Source: Pithys albifrons albifrons (Eukaryota > Chordata > Aves > Passeriformes > Thamnophilidae). Taken from it: 64,000 bases of DNA. The notes beneath the pieces are model-generated. The model did not search any database. It saw only the letters and a list, made by a program, of their open reading frames with translations, and was not told where the DNA came from. A program made the translations under genes and the position numbers. Numbering within the stretch: the first letter of the stretch is position 1; every line of letters starts with the position of its first letter. Positions 1-9,985 of this stretch are shown here, one piece after another. The DNA lies in NCBI RefSeq assembly GCF_047495875.1, contig NC_092486.1:5655738-5719737 (forward strand), in the 5' to 3' direction.

Positions 1-730
1 TTGACTTTTTTCTTTAGATGAATGGATTTCATGTCTCTGCCACAGAAGGGATTGACAGAGTGACAGCAGCAGCAAATAAAAAAGGGGTGAATTAATGATG
101 AGAAAGGATATTTATTCATCTCTCAGAGACAAGGTGAGAGGTGAGCACAAAAACAGAAGTTGGTGTGGAGGTGAAGGGGCTGGAGCTGCCCTGGCAGGGG
201 ATTCACAGCCAGGAAAGGGCTGGCACGGCCTCCATGCCCAGCTGGGACTCCTCTGGGCAGGGTGCCACCCCAGACCCCATGCCCATGGCCCTGGCAGTGC
301 AGGGATCAGCCCTGGGGGTGGCAGGAGCTGTCCAGCAGCCCCAGCTCCTGAGGCAGCAGCAGGTGACAAACCAGATTAGAGCCCCGACCCCCAGCCCACC
401 TTTGGCTCCCCCAAACTCTCTGGTTTTGGTGTTTCCCAACCAGCTGCTCCTTGGAGTGATCTCCAGCTCCCAGAAACCCAACCCCCCCTCCCTGCAGCCC
501 TGCTTCTCATTCCACTGCTGACAACACCTAATGAAGTGGATAAATGATTAATTAAGAAACAATATTTCTTGCCTGAAGCTCAGTCTTGGGGGGAGAACAA
601 CGAATCCCTCGGCACTGCTGTGTGTGCACTGGGCTGGTTCCCACTGCTGTTGGCAAGGGGAGAAGCTGAGCAGGAGGAGGGGAGTGGAGCTGTTTGATCA
701 GAGCAGGGACCACAAACAACCCTCCCAGCA
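1..730. other. Unannotated non-coding stretch
   Basis: No gene, known repeat or RNA is recognisable. The overlapping frames at about 95-520 are short, lie on both strands and are rich in Pro, Gly and Ala, as expected of GC-rich non-coding DNA. A short AT-rich patch at about 528-570 contains TTAATTAAG. The first tandem array starts at the right edge. Confidence 0.6.
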
Positions 731-2018
731 GAGCCCTGGAATGTTCAGCTCATCCAGAGCCCTGGAATGTTCAGCTCACCCAAAGCCCTGGGATGTTCAG
801 CTCACCCAAAGCCCTGGGATGTTCAGCTCATCCAAAGCCCTGGAATGTTCAGCTCATCCAAAGCCCTGGAATGTTCAGCTCACCCAAAGCCCTGGGATGT
901 TCAGCTCACCCAAAGCCCTGGAATGTTCAGCTCACCCAAAGCCCTGGGTGTTCAGCTCATCCAAAGCCCTGGAATGTTCAGCTCATCCAAAGCCCTGGAA
1001 TGTTCAGCTCATCCAGAGCCCTGGGTGTTCAGCTCATCCAGAGCCCTGGAATGTTCAGCTCATCCAGAGCCCTGGGATGTTCAGCTCATCCAGAGCCCTG
1101 GAATGTTCAGCTCATCCAGAACCCTGGGTGTTCAGCTCATCCAGAGCCCTGGAATGTTCAGCTCATCCAAAGCCCTGGAATGTTCAGCTCATCCAGAGCC
1201 CTGGGATGTTCAGCTCATCCAGAGCCCTGGGATGTTCAGCTCATCCAGAGCCCTGGAATGTTCAGCTCATCCAGAGCCCTGGAATGTTCAGCTCATCCAA
1301 AGCCCTGGGTGTTCAGCTCATCCAGAGCCCTGGAATGTTCAGCTCATCCAGAGCCCTGGAATGTTCAGCTCATCCAAAGCCCTGGGATGTTCAGCTCATC
1401 CAGAGCCCTGGAATGTTCAGCTCATCCAGAGCCCTGGAATGTTCAGCTCATCCAGAGCCCTGGAATGTTCAGCTCATCCAGAGCCCTGGAATGTTCAGCT
1501 CATCCAGAGCCCTGGGTGTTCAGCTCGTCCAAAGCCCTGGGTGTTCAGCTCATCCAAAGCCCTGGAATGTTCAGCTCATCCAGAGCCCTGGGATGTTCAG
1601 CTCACCCAAAGCCCTGGAATGTTCAGCTCATCCAGAGCCCTGGAATGTTCAGCTCATCCAAAGCCCTGGAATGTTCAGCTCATCCAGAGCCCTGGGATGT
1701 TCAGCTCATCCAGAGCCCTGGGATGTTCAGCTCATCCAAAGCCCTGGGATGTTCAGCTCATCCAAAGCCCTGGAATGTTCAGCTCATCCAGAACCCTGGG
1801 TGTTCAGCTCATCCAGAGCCCTGGAATGTTCAGCTCATCCAAAGCCCTGGGTGTTCAGCTCATCCAGAGCCCTGGAATGTTCAGCTCATCCAGAGCCCTG
1901 GAATGTTCAGCTCATCCAAAGCCCTGGGTGTTCAGCTCACCCAAAGCCCTGGGATGTTCAGCTCATCCAAAGCCCTGGAATGTTCAGCTCATCCAGAGCC
2001 CTGGGTGTTCAGCTCACC
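731..2018. repeat. 26-bp minisatellite, about 50 copies
   Basis: Head-to-tail array whose unit reads CCCTGGAATGTTCAGCTC followed by AYCCARAG. By hand I count about 50 units: about 28 with GGAATGTTC, about 12 with GGGATGTTC and about 10 shorter 25-bp units with GGGTGTTC. Other variable positions are CATCC/CACCC and GAG/AAG/GAA. Variants are interspersed rather than blocked, so turnover has been by short-range exchange. The plus-strand unit has no stop in any frame and the period is not a multiple of three. All three plus frames therefore stay open (624-2042, 694-2172, 767-2233) and read the same peptide set in rotation. The minus strand is closed by TGA in every unit. This is a non-coding minisatellite, not a repeat protein. 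Confidence 0.97.
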
Positions 2019-3557
2019 CCTCCCTGCTCTGCCAGGAGCTGAGGAACACAGAGCTCCAGGGAGGGATTTCCTGCCAGCTCCACACCTGGCAAACCCACCC
2101 CATCCAAAGGGGATTAGGAGGGTCATTTCTGGTGTCTTGTGTGGGACACAAAGTGCTCAAAGCAAAAAATAATCTGAATAACACAATGCTGGACCTTTTC
2201 CTCAAAACAAATCATTTCACAGCATTCCCTTAGTTCATACCCAGGAACATGGAGCAGGAATTCATCCACCTCCATTTTCCCTGGAAGAAAACACAGGATG
2301 AGACCAAAATCAACCTCTTTGCTGCACTCCCTGCTCTCTTTTCTCATTTCTCCATCCTTTCTCATCTGAGACCCCAAAAAGGCATTTTTTGGGAGCTGAG
2401 TCTTTGGCAGGAGGATTTTCCCCTCGGAATTCCTTCTTTGCCCTCCCTGGGCACGCAGGTGTCTCCCACCTCCCCTCTGACTGTATTTCTCAGCTTTATA
2501 TCCCCAAATTGCCATAAATTCTTGGCTTTTATGTCACTCCTTAACCTGTGTGGCCTTATCCCTTTATTTCCCCTCAGAACCCAAGTGAGCAGAATTCCCT
2601 TTGCATCCTCTTCCTCTCAAACTTCTTTATGCTTCTTTTTTCCACCCCTGTTTCCCAGCCCATGGTTTGCCTCCAAAGCAGAGCTCCTTGGGGCCTTTCC
2701 TGCTCCCCAACCAGCAAGCTGGGACCTTCCCCTGTGGGTTTCTCCCTCCTAAAGGCTTCCAAACCCAATAGCTCTGGATAAAGATCATTAAGCCTTAAAT
2801 GACCTATAAATTCCTATTAAAAGAAAGTTATACTGAATTCATTTCCCACATTTCCATCCCAAATTGCCTCTGACTGTATTGAACTCCGGGAGGATCAATA
2901 ATTCCATCCTGGTTGCAGTTCCCTCCTGTCCAGGAGCAGCTCATCCCCATCCTGGGCTTTTCTCTGCCTCATTGCCACCATTTCTGAGTGTTTTCTGCTC
3001 AAAACCAGAGTCCTCAGAGGATGGTGAGAGACTCCCCCAGCTCTGCCCTTCTGGGAGAAAGCACTTTCTGCCTGAAATGGGTTTTAGTTTGTTCTTTTTG
3101 TTTCCCTCAGGTGGAAACAGGGAAGAAAAGGGCTGGCAAAGCTTTGTGCTGAGCAAAGGCCTCAGTGCTGATCCCTCAGGTCTGCAGCGTCGTGCCCTGG
3201 TCCAGCTCTGGGCAAGCCGAGGTTTTCTGCCTCAGTCACCCTCTGCAAAGTCAGTTCACTCTGTTCCAGAAGTTTCCTTGCTTTAGAAGAGGGCAAAGAG
3301 TGTGTTTTTCACAAGAAGTGGACGTTGCTCCTGTTGGATGAGCCCAGGAGGTGCCTGCAGAGCCAGGACCTGGCCCTCAGTTCCCTGGGGGACCCTTGGG
3401 TGGGATTCACTCCCTCCTGGATGGGTGAAGAGCTGGTTCACTGGTGCCCTGGGTGCCCTGGGCACAGAGCTGGGCTGTTCCCACAGTGCAGGAGCAGCAG
3501 CTGGTGCTGGGCCCTCCTGCCCCCGCAGCAGGGGATGCTCCCAGAGGCTGCAGGCAC
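2019..3557. other. Non-coding stretch, pyrimidine-rich in part
   Basis: No gene or interspersed repeat is recognised. The plus strand at about 2260-2760 is rich in C and T (many CTTTTC and CCCTCC runs), which keeps frames open without coding character. An AT-rich patch at about 2778-2850 contains several TTAA and TAAA motifs. Confidence 0.5.
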
Positions 3558-3719
3558 CATTCCCGGAGTCCTGGCACGGGGGGAGTTGGAAGGGACTGCA
3601 AAGCCCATCCCATTCCACCCTGTGCCCTGGGCAGGGGCACCTCCCACCAGCCCAGGGTGCTCCAAGCCCCATCCAGGCTGGCCTTGGGCACTGCCAGAGA
3701 CTCAGGGGCAGCCACAGCG
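3558..3719 (-). mobile_element. CR1 LINE 3-prime fragment
   Basis: Reads as the reverse complement of an avian CR1 3-prime end: GAGTTGGAAGGGACTGCAAAG, then the CTGGGCAGGGGCACCTCCCA block, GCTCCAAGCCCCATCC, GGCCTTGGGCACTGCC and GGGCAGCCACAG. It is 5-prime truncated like most CR1 copies and carries no open reading frame of the element. Confidence 0.88.
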
Positions 3720-3857
3720 TAACTGGGAATAACAATTCGTTGGGACAATGTGAAGGCTGATCCAGGGGGAACCCTCGAGGGAGGCAGAGCACAAACAGAC
3801 CAGGAGCAGAAGCCAATTCCCACCTTCAACAGCCTGTGCCCCGAGGATGAAAATGTC
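3720..3857. other. Spacer between two CR1 fragments
   Basis: About 140 bases with no recognised feature. Confidence 0.5.
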
Positions 3858-4050
3858 ACACAATCCCAGATCTGTTTGGGTTGGAAGAGCCCTGAAGGGT
3901 CAGTGAGTCCAACCCCTCCTCGGCACTGCCAAGGCCACCACTGACCCACCCCCAAGGCTGTGACATCCCTCTGGGGATGGGCAGTCCCCCACTGTGCCAG
4001 CACTGAGCAGCCCTTTCCATGGAGAAGTTTCCCTGAAAATCCCCTCTTCC
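3858..4050 (-). mobile_element. CR1 LINE fragment, second subfamily
   Basis: Begins with CACAATCCCAGA and GTTTGGGTTGGAAGAGCCC, then GAGTCCAACCCCTCC, GCACTGCCAAGGCCACCACT, and CCCTTTCCATGGAGAAGTTT. This matches the CR1 type that continues with AGTCCAACC and CACTGCCAAGG rather than the CCATGGGCAGGGACACC type. Minus orientation, 5-prime truncated. Confidence 0.82.
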
Positions 4051-4597
4051 CTGGGGTTCTGCCCTGGGTGCCGTGGGGTGAGCCGTGCAGGGAGCGGATC
4101 GTGTGTCCTCTCACTCCACTGAGCAGCCCCAGAGCCACAGAAAGCTTTTCTGTGTTTCATTACCCTTCAGCAGCTGAGCCAAAGTGATGCTGACATGGCA
4201 GAGACTCCTGGGCCTGCTCCAACCAGGCCACGCTTCGCTGCTCAGGACCTTCCCAGCACCTCCACAGCCTGCGGGAAACACGGGGAGACGGAAGGAGAAG
4301 CTTCATGTTGGGATGAAAGAGATCCACACTCTGCTCTTTCTCTGGCACTGATTCCAGGCAGGGGAGCTGAGCCCAGGACACCCCAAGTCCTGCAGCAGCT
4401 TTGGCTCTCCAAGGGGCTTTGGCCCATACACATTTTAGTATCTCATTAGCAGTTGTGCATTGTTAATAAAAGTCATTAAATGCAACATGATTGAGAACAA
4501 CTTGGGAAGGAGGTTGGGGGCAGGTTTAGGTGAAGGTTTGGGCATCAAATCCAAAGGTAGACTTTGTGTTGTCCAGGGAGTTTGTGGATAAAGCACC
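4051..4597. other. Unannotated non-coding stretch
   Basis: No gene or repeat is recognised. An AT-rich patch at about 4434-4495 (TTAGTATCTCATTAGCAG, TTAATAAAAGTCATTAAATG) is the only compositional feature. Confidence 0.45.
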
Positions 4598-4723
4598 CCT
4601 GGAAGGGTCCAAAGCCAGGCTGGACAGGGCTTAGAGCAGCCTGGTCTGGTGGAAGGGGAAGGGGAGACACAGAACAGTCTCTGAGGTCCTTCCAACCCAA
4701 ACCATTCCATGGTTCCATGATGT
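4598..4723 (+). mobile_element. CR1 LINE 3-prime end
   Basis: Contains CCAGGCTGGACAGGGCTTAG, AGCAGCCTGG, GAGGTCCTTCCAACCC and AAACCATTCCATGGTTCCAT, the end-of-element order of CR1 in sense orientation. The middle block is short (GGAAGGGGAAGGGGAGACAC), so there is an internal deletion or divergence. Confidence 0.88.
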
Positions 4724-6140
4724 TGCTCACAGAGACTGAGAGGTGCTCTTTGCCTGCTCCCCCCTGCCCTGTGCATCTTGGGCAGTCAGAGCACGGGCTC
4801 AGGAGCCTGAACTGGGATCTGCACCCCAAAGCTCTCCTTGGGTTGGGTGGTCCTGCCCTGGGTGCCCACCCCCCTCACCCTTATTGGGGTCACCCTTTAC
4901 TGGGGTAATGTAGATCAGCTTTGCTAATCAGAGGAGGCAGAGGCAGCTCAGGCTGCTCTGGGGTCAGAAGGGTCACCCAAGACAAAGGACTTGATTTGGA
5001 GTAACAGCTTCACTTTTATCTGCTCCTGTACCCAACATGCCAGCACAGTGTTGGTCAGAGTTCACCTCACACACATGGAGAGATTCCACTGGTTACAAGG
5101 CACCCACATCCCACAGGTGCCTCTCTGGTCCTTAAGGATCCACCATCAGTCACCTCAGACCACACACACTGTCACCCCCACATGCCCTCACCCCTGGCTG
5201 GTGCTCTGCTCCCAAAGGGTGGCCACAAAAAGGGGGTTCCACGTCAGTTGGCACAAAACTGAGAAGCCAAACATGCAAACTGGGAGAAAGAGAGAGGGAA
5301 GAGAAAGCCAAGACAAAGCTCCTCAATCAGGACTTTTACAAGCAAATTTTTTGGGCAAAGGGAGGGGTTATCTCATGATGACACATTCAGTGTTTTCGCC
5401 CCTGGCTGACCAACACAAGGCTGCATTTCACCACCACTTCCCCTCCATCTGCCTCTCCTCCCCTCCATCCTGGTCCCTGGCATGTCCCTGGCACAGAGAG
5501 CTCAGAATAAATGTGTTGTGTCCCCCCCAGGAGTTCTTGGAGGGGCCTGGAAACATCTCCAGCCAGGCACATCCATCTGAGCTACTTTGCTCTGGGCTGA
5601 CTCCAAGACATCTTGAAAATTTAATGTGTTTGGGGAGGCAGGAGGTGCTGCTTGGTGAGGAAATGTCACGATTGCACTGGAGACAAAGCCCTGCAAACAC
5701 CACCCAAAGGGATGCCTTTGTTTTCCCTCCCATGCAAAGAGAGAGGCAGGAAGGAGGAAGGAAGCAGAGGATGGTGATGGTACTGATGGCCCCTTCTCAG
5801 AAAATGTCCTGTCAGAAGGAGAAGCCAATTGATTTGCTCCTGCCCTTGGTGTGCTCTGGGGGAGCACAAACGTGTCTGGGTGGAAAGACCTTTGACAAAT
5901 GATGTGCTGGGAGAATTCTCCAGGCTTTGGGGTTGATCTGAGAGGGGATGAGATGCAGCTGCTGCAGGTGAAAGCAGAGCCTGTGTAAAGGACAAGGCAC
6001 TGATGTCAGAGAAAAGTCTCTGCAGGCAAACAGATGGAAGAATCATCCTGAGGTGTGGGGAAGGCAAAGGCAGAGGGGATCTACCTGAACAAAACCATTC
6101 CTGCTGGGTGTCCCTCCAATTTGTCCTTTGTTCTGGATTT
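4724..6140. other. Non-coding stretch with a 303-codon chance-like open frame
   Basis: An open frame runs on the plus strand from 4991 to 5902. Its predicted product is rich in Ser, Pro, His, Gln and Trp, has no recognisable domain, and overlaps long frames on the minus strand. I see no splice or promoter context that would make it a gene. The segment around 4975-5030 (ACAAAGGACTTGATTTGG, CTTCACTTTTATCTGCTCC) could be an old LTR remnant in minus orientation, but I cannot match it to a named family. Confidence 0.35.
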
Positions 6141-6272
6141 TGTGATCATAAAACCATGGAATGGTTTGAGTTGGAAGGGACCTTAAAGTTCATCTTGTGC
6201 CATGGGCAGGGACACCTTCCACTAGACCAGGGTGCTTCAAGCCCCACCCAACCTGGCCTTGGACACCTCAGG
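6141..6272 (-). mobile_element. CR1 LINE 3-prime fragment
   Basis: Reads ATCATAAAACCATGGAATGG, GAGTTGGAAGGGACCTTAAA, TGCCATGGGCAGGGACACC, TTCCACTAGACCAGGGTGC and CCTGGCCTTGGACACC. It is among the least diverged CR1 tails in the window. Minus orientation, truncated after about 130 bases. Confidence 0.93.
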
Positions 6273-7297
6273 AAAGCCCCAGGACAGGTTGTTTCAGCCA
6301 AGTATGCCTTGGCTGTTGTACCTCCCTCCCCTCTCTGGGATAACCTCCAGTTTGGGTCTTGGATTCAGGACCACAACCTTCCGTAGGAGGAAAGATGTGT
6401 GCCCACCCACCGTGGGCTCCCAGACACCTGCACCGCTCCAGGGAACGACTTGGAGCTTCCCTGGCCCTGAAATTACTGAGGGAGGCTCAGAAACATCTGA
6501 GCAGTGAATCTGTGCTGGCTTTCAAAAGGTACAAATGTGTCCCAGGGAGGCCTCGTGTTCCTGCAGCGTCGCAGGATGTTACAGGCACTTCTCGTGTCAG
6601 ACTCCCGAGCCACGACCTCCTCTGCACCACTTTGCACCACTTAAACCCGGGGAGGAGCTGCTTCTCACTGTAAAGAATTCATCCCCCAGGCAGCCAGGGG
6701 AGCCAGAGCATATTAACAATTTATATTTACACACACGGCTCAGGCCACGAGGAAAGGGAAAGGCTGTTTGGAGCAGGGGAGAGTTCACCCCACTGGAGAT
6801 GTTGGGCCATTGCCTTCTCCTCTGAACGCCTCATTCCCCATATGGGACACTCTTCCCCAGGGATCTGCTGGGAATTCAAAGCTTTGAGCTGCTGCTCCCA
6901 AATGTGGAATGGCCTTTATTGCCTTAATGCTTTTCCTCCTGCCCAGTGGTGCAGTCCTGCCCTGTCAGAGCTCCCCTGCAGCCCGTGCTGTGTCCCGGCT
7001 TTGTGGGGGTGACACAGAGCCAGCCTGGAGGGCAGGGATGGGCACACACTGGCACACAAGCCCAGGCACTCAGGCACAGGGCAGATGGTTTTTGGGCTCC
7101 ACAACCCCAGAGTTTTATGGAGAACTAACGGTGCTCGTAATGAGTCGGATGTTTGTGCACATCCAAATTATTCTCCTGCTTTAGCAGCTGATGGAGCACA
7201 TTAATTTTTATTTCCAGCCCGAAGGTTTCTGTGGGGGGAGCAGGAAGGGGGAGCCTGCAAAGCCACAGCCCAGCAGCAAACTTCCAATGCAAGCAGG
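6273..7297. other. Unannotated non-coding stretch
   Basis: No gene or repeat is recognised. AT-rich patches at about 6700-6735 (CATATTAACAATTTATATTT) and 7160-7215 (TTAATTTTTATTTCC) stand out from the GC-rich surroundings. Confidence 0.45.
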
Positions 7298-7556
7298 TGG
7301 AATTGGGTTCCTGCTGCCAGAGGGAAGGGACAGGGGGATGGTGGGAAGGAATTCCTCCCTGTGGGAGTGGGGAGGGGCTGGATGGAATTCCCAGAGAGGC
7401 TGTGGCTGCCCCTGAATCCCTGGAAGTGTCCAAGGCAGGTTGGATGGGCCTTGGAGCAGCCTGGGCTGGTGGGAGGTGTCCCTGCCCATGGCAGGAGGTG
7501 GCTCTGGATGATCCCTCATGTCCCTTCCAACCCAAACCATGCCATGAGTCTAAGAT
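7298..7556 (+). mobile_element. CR1 LINE 3-prime end, about 260 bases
   Basis: In order: TGCCAGAGGGAAGGGACAGG, GGGAAGGAATTCCTCCCTGT, GGAATTCCCAGAGAGGCTGT, GGCTGCCCCTGAATCCCTGG, AGTGTCCAAGGCAGG, TTGGAGCAGCCTGGGCTGGT, CTGCCCATGGCAGGAGGTGG and TCCCTTCCAACCCAAACCAT. Sense orientation, ending in a degraded ATGAGTCTAAGATT tail. Confidence 0.95.
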
Positions 7557-8479
7557 TTAAAGCAGCTGGAGTTCCCCTGACCCCTTCTGAATCAAAGAGG
7601 AGGCTGCTCCACCCAGCTCTACCTGCTGCTCTCTCTGTCTGGCACCTTTTCAAGCCTTCAAGTGGCCTGAATTTATCGAGAGAAACATCCCTTGTTCCAA
7701 GAAACCCAAAAAAGCCCCAATCGCTTCCCCAGAGTGAGTCAGTGCCTCGGGAGGGGCTCTGAGGAGACACAAACCATCTGCTCCACATGGCAGCATCCTC
7801 GGGGTGTTGGTGGCCCCAGAACCTTGTCACAGCTCCCTCCAACTCATTCCCGAGTCTGGAAAATGGCAATTTTAACAGAATTCCAAGGGGAGGAGCCTCC
7901 AGCAGCTCCACGTCCTTCTGGTGTTGGGGGCCCCAGAGCTGGGGGAATCATTCCATCTTTAACCTGGATTGCTCTGGCAGATCCTGATTCCAAACCCAAC
8001 TTGTCTCAGGTTAAGAGCTCAGAGGAGAGGGGGGGAAAGCCAAAGGGACAAAGCCACACATCCTGTCCCAGGCATTTCTTTGTCTAACAGCCACCAGCTC
8101 CTGCAAGGGACACGCAGCCAAAACCAACGAGTGACAGAGTTTATCCAAAGCTTAAGCCCAGGTTTTGCAAGACTCAAGTTAGACTGAAGTCAGAGGCCGA
8201 GTTCAAAGGCAGAAAGCTTGACCCACAGGCCTGAGTTTTACCAGATCCACCCCAGGTTTGTGCTGGAGAGGAACCGACTGAATCCCCAAATGCAAAGTGA
8301 ATTTGGCTGCACAGCCCTGGCTCTGCTGTGCCCATCTGGCACCTGCTCCAGGCTGGCTCTGGGCAGAGCTCCTGCCAGGGCTGCCGGGGGATCCTCCCCA
8401 GAACATCAATAAATACTAAACCCATTAATAAATTACACTGACTAATCATGACAAAGTGGCAAAGCAGCCACTGCTGGGG
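7557..8479. other. Unannotated non-coding stretch
   Basis: No gene or repeat is recognised. A short AT-rich patch at 8405-8455 (ATCAATAAATACTAAACCC, ATTAATAAATTACACTG) precedes the G-rich block. Confidence 0.45.
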
Positions 8480-8575
8480 GCTCAGGAGCTGGAGGGGCTG
8501 GGGGGGCAGGAGGGGCTGGAGAGGGGCAGGAGGGCTTGGGGAGGGGCAGGAGGGGCTGGGGAGGGCAGGGAGGGA
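8480..8575. repeat. G-rich imperfect 20-bp repeat
   Basis: About 95 bases of degenerate units containing GGCAGGAGGGGCTGG and GAGGGGCAGG. The plus strand has repeated runs of three to seven G, so it could form G-quadruplex structures. The array is too irregular for a reliable copy number. Confidence 0.7.
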
Positions 8576-8931
8576 CCTCAGACTGCCCTGAGCCCTCTGA
8601 GTGTCTCCTCCACACGCAGCACAAGCAGGTGCAGCCCCCAGTCTGGGCTCACTCACTGCGTTCCCCTCGGTCCCTGCAGCTGGGGCTGAGATGCCTCCCA
8701 AAGCTCCTCTCAGCTGCTCCATCTCTCCCCTTCCTCCCCCTGAGCAGCAATAAACTCCCTTAAAGCCACAAGGGCTGGAATTCCATCAGGGAAGAGGCTC
8801 CTCCAGGGCTGTTTCTTGAGGAAGATCTGGAGATCTCCAGATCTTTATTTTTAGGCAGGAGCTTCTCTGTCACATCGGGTGGGTGTGAGTCACCTCAGGG
8901 TGTTGGAGATGCTTCTGGAGGTGCTGGGATG
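8576..8931. other. Unannotated non-coding stretch
   Basis: No gene is recognised. A small inverted arrangement at 8825-8845 (GATCTGGAGATCTCCAGATC) is a near-perfect 20-base palindrome. Confidence 0.5.
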
Positions 8932-8990
8932 GTGCCAGGCTGGGTGAAGGGGTGCCAGGCTGGGGGAAGGGGTGCCAGCCAGGGCCAGGG
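8932..8990. repeat. 20-bp tandem repeat, about 3 copies
   Basis: Units begin GTGCCAGGCTGGGTGAAGGG, then GTGCCAGGCTGGGGGAAGGG, then a diverged GTGCCAGCCAGGGCC. A short recent-looking local duplication. Confidence 0.8.
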
Positions 8991-9237
8991 GCTGTTCTCA
9001 GCTCCCCTTGGAACCTCGACAGCACCAGGGAGCGAGTGGCTCCCTCTCAGCTCCTCCTCCTGTCTCGGGGCTGAGTTTATACAGGACAGGAGCTCTTCCC
9101 TCCTGGTGGCTGGTGACAGACACAGGGAGGTGACAGCGCTGAGCTGTTGGCTGTGACAGCACATTGACAGTGTCCCTGAGCCTCCTGGGGCCCTTCCAGC
9201 TCAGGAGAGTGTGACCCACTTTGTACCACCCGGCAGC

Positions 9238-9261
9238 GTCTCCTCCTCCTCCTCCTCCTCA
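9238..9261. repeat. Short CTC trinucleotide repeat
   Basis: TCTCCTCCTCCTCCTCCTCC, about seven copies of a CTC unit. Pure enough to be length-polymorphic. Confidence 0.85.
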
Positions 9262-9310
9262 GGAGGGTTGGACCCGTCGCTGCTGCTGAGCATGACTGGC
9301 AGGTCACCAC

Positions 9311-9516
9311 CTCTCCATGGCCATGGTCACCTCACCTCTCCATGGTCATTGTCACCCCACCTCTCCATGGCCATGGTCACCTCACCTCTCCATGGTCATT
9401 GTCACCCCACCTCTCCATGGTCATTGTCACCCCACCTCTCCATGGTCATTGTCACCCCACCTCTCCATGGCCATGGTCACCTCATCTCTCCATGGCCGTG
9501 GTCACCACCTCTCACA
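9311..9516. repeat. 25-bp minisatellite, about 8 copies
   Basis: Unit reads CTCTCCATGGTCATTGTCAC plus CCCAC, alternating with a CTCTCCATGGCCATGGTCAC plus CTCAC variant. Each unit carries a CCATGG palindrome. The plus frames across it read Ser-Pro-His-Leu-like peptides but do not extend as a gene. Confidence 0.95.
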
Positions 9517-9642
9517 AGAACCTCATCTGGTTCCTCACAAGAGGTTCTGCTCCATGTTCTCAAGGGGCTTCACCAAGCAGAGCATCAACACTATGGCTTT
9601 TTTTTCTTTAAGTCACAGAAGAAACAAGAGGGGAACGACTTC
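9517..9642. other. Spacer
   Basis: About 125 bases between the 25-bp array and the next CR1. It contains an eleven-T run at about 9598-9608 and nothing else recognisable. Confidence 0.5.
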
Positions 9643-9767
9643 TGAAGTGTCCAAGGCCAGGTTGGACAGGGCTTGGAGCAGCCTGGGACAGTGGGAGGCG
9701 TCCCTGCCCATGGCAGGAACTGTGTAACCTTTAAGGTCCCTTCTAACCTGAACCAGCCCATGATTGT
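9643..9767 (+). mobile_element. CR1 LINE 3-prime end
   Basis: Starts GAAGTGTCCAAGGCCAGG, then TTGGACAGGGCTTGGAGCAG, CCTGGGACAGTGGGAGGCG, CCCTGCCCATGGCAGG, TAAGGTCCCTTCTAACCTG and AACCAGCCCATGATTG. Sense orientation, only the last 125 bases retained. An 11-bp tandem array begins about 65 bases downstream. Confidence 0.92.
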
Positions 9768-9832
9768 CCAGCTTGTCCCAGGGAGTGACAGGAGTGACAG
9801 CCCAATGTGTCACCAGCCCATCTGCAACATTC

Positions 9833-9985
9833 CAGAATCCTGGCACAATCCTGGCACAATCCTGGCAGAATCCCGGCAGAATCCTGGCACAATCCTGGCA
9901 CAATCCTGGCACAATCCCAGCAGAATCCTGGCACAATCCTGGCACAATCCTGGCAGAATCCTGGCACAATCCCAGCAGAATCCCA
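9833..9985. repeat. 11-bp minisatellite, about 14 copies
   Basis: Unit AATCCTGGCAC with variants AATCCTGGCAG, AATCCCGGCAG and AATCCCAGCAG. The period is close to one helical turn. The plus strand and several minus frames remain open because the unit lacks stops in most registers. The repeated Gln-Asn-Pro-Gly-Thr-like peptides are an artefact. Confidence 0.95.

Noticed and set aside
731..2018. Possible CRISPR-like array
   Set aside because: Units are contiguous with no unique spacers, and the host is a vertebrate.
624..2233. Three overlapping plus-strand frames of 470-490 codons
   Set aside because: They are the three registers of a stop-free 26-bp tandem repeat and read the same peptides in rotation; no gene structure.
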